From Butyricicoccus sp. (GTDB taxonomy: Bacteria > Bacillota > Clostridia > Oscillospirales > Butyricicoccaceae): a stretch of DNA of 6,694 nt. This document shows positions 5,693-6,694 of this stretch, one piece after another. The first letter of the stretch is position 1. Each line of letters opens with the position of its first letter. Location of the stretch: contig JAUMSA010000347.1 in assembly GCA_031293105.1 (NCBI GenBank), positions 1 to 6,694 of the forward strand, in the 5' to 3' direction. The notes below the pieces were generated by a model. The model was not told the DNA's origin. It ran no database searches and saw nothing but the letters and a program-made list of their open reading frames with translations. The position numbers and the translations under genes were made by a program.

Positions 5693-6694
5693 GCGATTTG
5701 TTTGCGCCCTATACGTTGGGCAGCCTGCGGCTGTGCAATCGCATCTGCCGTTCGGCGACCAACGATTACATGGGCAACCCCGATGGGACGGTATCCCCGG
5801 CCCAGCTGGCGCTCTATCGGGAGCTGGCCGAACAGGAAGTGGGCCTCATCATCACCGGGCATGCCTGTGTCAGCCCGGACGGCCGCAACGATGCCAGCCA
5901 GAACGCCATGTATGACGACCGGTTTATCGCCGGACAAAAGGCCTTGACCGATGCGGTACATGCAGCGGGCGGCTGCATCGTCCAGCAGCTCAGCCATGCG
6001 GGCGGCAAAAGTCCGCAGGCGGTCACCGGCCATGTGCCAGGGGCGCCCAGTGCGCTGGAATACGTCTCCGGCGCACCCGCACGGGAACTGACCCTCGAGG
6101 AGATTCACCGAATTCAGGACGACTTCGCCGCCGCGGCGGTGCGCGCCAAACAGGCCGGCTATGATGGCGTGCAGATTCATTGCGCTCACGGCTATCTGCT
6201 CTCCGAGTTCATCGACCCGGCTTGGAACGTGCGTACCGATGCCTACGGCAGCGACCGTTTCCGCATGGCGCGCGAAACGCTGGAAAAGGTACGCGCTGCC
6301 GTAGGCCCGGACTATCCGGTGCTGCTCAAAATACATAGCAACTGTCAGGGCCAGACATCTGATTTTCTTTCAGCGCTAACAGCGTTTTTAAACTTTTCCA
6401 CCGATTTGGGCGTGACGGCAGCCGAGGTATCCGGCTTTGATTTTGCCAGCCAGCCGCCCGAAGCCAGACGGTATTATTTGCAGGCCGCGGAAGGGCTGGT
6501 TTCCCAGACCCGTCTGCCGCTGATTTTGGTCGGCGGTCTGCGCGACCGGGAGGATATGCAGGCCGCACTGGACGCCGGGATGACGCTGGCCAGCGCGTCA
6601 CGGCCTTTCATCTGCCAGCCCGATTTTGTGTGCCGGCTCAAACGCGGCGGCATGTCGGCTTGCCGTGGTTGCTACGGATGTTTCCGATGCTATC
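5689..6694 (+). CDS. Old-yellow-enzyme-type NADH:flavin oxidoreductase, 5' part
   Basis: The frame is open from ATG 5689 to the window end; 335 residues are visible without a stop. It is an FMN-dependent TIM-barrel ene-reductase of the NADH:flavin oxidoreductase/OYE family. Signatures are LFAPYTLGSLRLCNRI at the start, QQLSHAGGK (residues 99-107, FMN contact), the substrate-binding QIHCAHGYLLSEFIDP (His164 and His167) with NVRTDAYGSDRF, and VGGLRD with ASRPFICQPDF (about 281-313) for FMN phosphate. After the barrel comes a cysteine cluster ACRGCYGCFRCY (CxxCxxCxxC). Short family members end soon after such a cluster; the long 2,4-dienoyl-CoA reductase type continues with an NAD(P)H domain. 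Which applies here lies outside the window. The start overlaps the previous stop (ATGA), with AAGGGGGAG at 5672-5680. A central segment (about residues 213-238) has unusual codons and lacks the usual family motif. Confidence 0.9.
   Translation, partial: MSDLFAPYTLGSLRLCNRICRSATNDYMGNPDGTVSPAQLALYRELAEQEVGLIITGHACVSPDGRNDASQNAMYDDRFIAGQKALTDAVHAAGGCIVQQLSHAGGKSPQAVTGHVPGAPSALEYVSGAPARELTLEEIHRIQDDFAAAAVRAKQAGYDGVQIHCAHGYLLSEFIDPAWNVRTDAYGSDRFRMARETLEKVRAAVGPDYPVLLKIHSNCQGQTSDFLSALTAFLNFSTDLGVTAAEVSGFDFASQPPEARRYYLQAAEGLVSQTRLPLILVGGLRDREDMQAALDAGMTLASASRPFICQPDFVCRLKRGGMSACRGCYGCFRCY

Noticed and set aside
5500..6336. Long minus-strand open frame opposite the hydrolase and flavin oxidoreductase genes
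   Set aside because: The plus-strand frames here encode clear alpha/beta-hydrolase and old-yellow-enzyme motifs. The minus frame is explained by GC-rich codon bias.

Overview
The window reads as ordinary chromosome of a GC-rich member of the Bacillota, most likely class Clostridia (Oscillospirales / Ruminococcaceae-like). This is inferred from a DUF896 (YnzC-type) small protein, strong AGGAGG-type ribosome binding sites, clean sigma-A promoters, and an HD-domain protein of a type I associate with clostridia. By eye, base composition is near 60% GC. I see no mobile element, phage gene, CRISPR array, tRNA or rRNA.

Layout. (1) The window opens inside an RluA-family pseudouridine synthase on the plus strand, ending at 535. 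(2) A bidirectional intrinsic terminator at about 535-568 separates it from a convergent minus-strand pair: O-acetylhomoserine sulfhydrylase (2298 down to 1033), then a GNAT acetyltransferase (1015 down to 551) only 17 nt behind it. (3) The gap at about 2299-2457 holds two divergent sigma-A promoters, one for each direction, and a short inverted repeat around the plus-strand -35 box. (4) From 2458 to the window end runs a compact plus-strand operon of six genes: DUF896 protein, CCA-adding tRNA nucleotidyltransferase with an HD domain, stand-alone HD-domain hydrolase, YjbQ/UPF0047 protein, alpha/beta hydrolase, and an old-yellow-enzyme-type NADH:flavin oxidoreductase that runs off the end. Every junction overlaps by 1 to 8 nt, so the genes are almost certainly co-transcribed and translationally coupled.

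How the genes relate. The minus-strand unit makes homocysteine from O-acetylhomoserine and sulfide, with an acetyltransferase of unknown substrate behind it. The plus-strand operon combines tRNA 3'-end maturation with a phosphohydrolase-type HD protein and three small enzymes whose joint role is not evident. I found no convincing new system. The items most worth a second look are the tight six-gene operon, the CCA-enzyme/HD-hydrolase pair, and an AT-rich, rare-codon patch in the flavin oxidoreductase gene that coincides with loss of a family motif.
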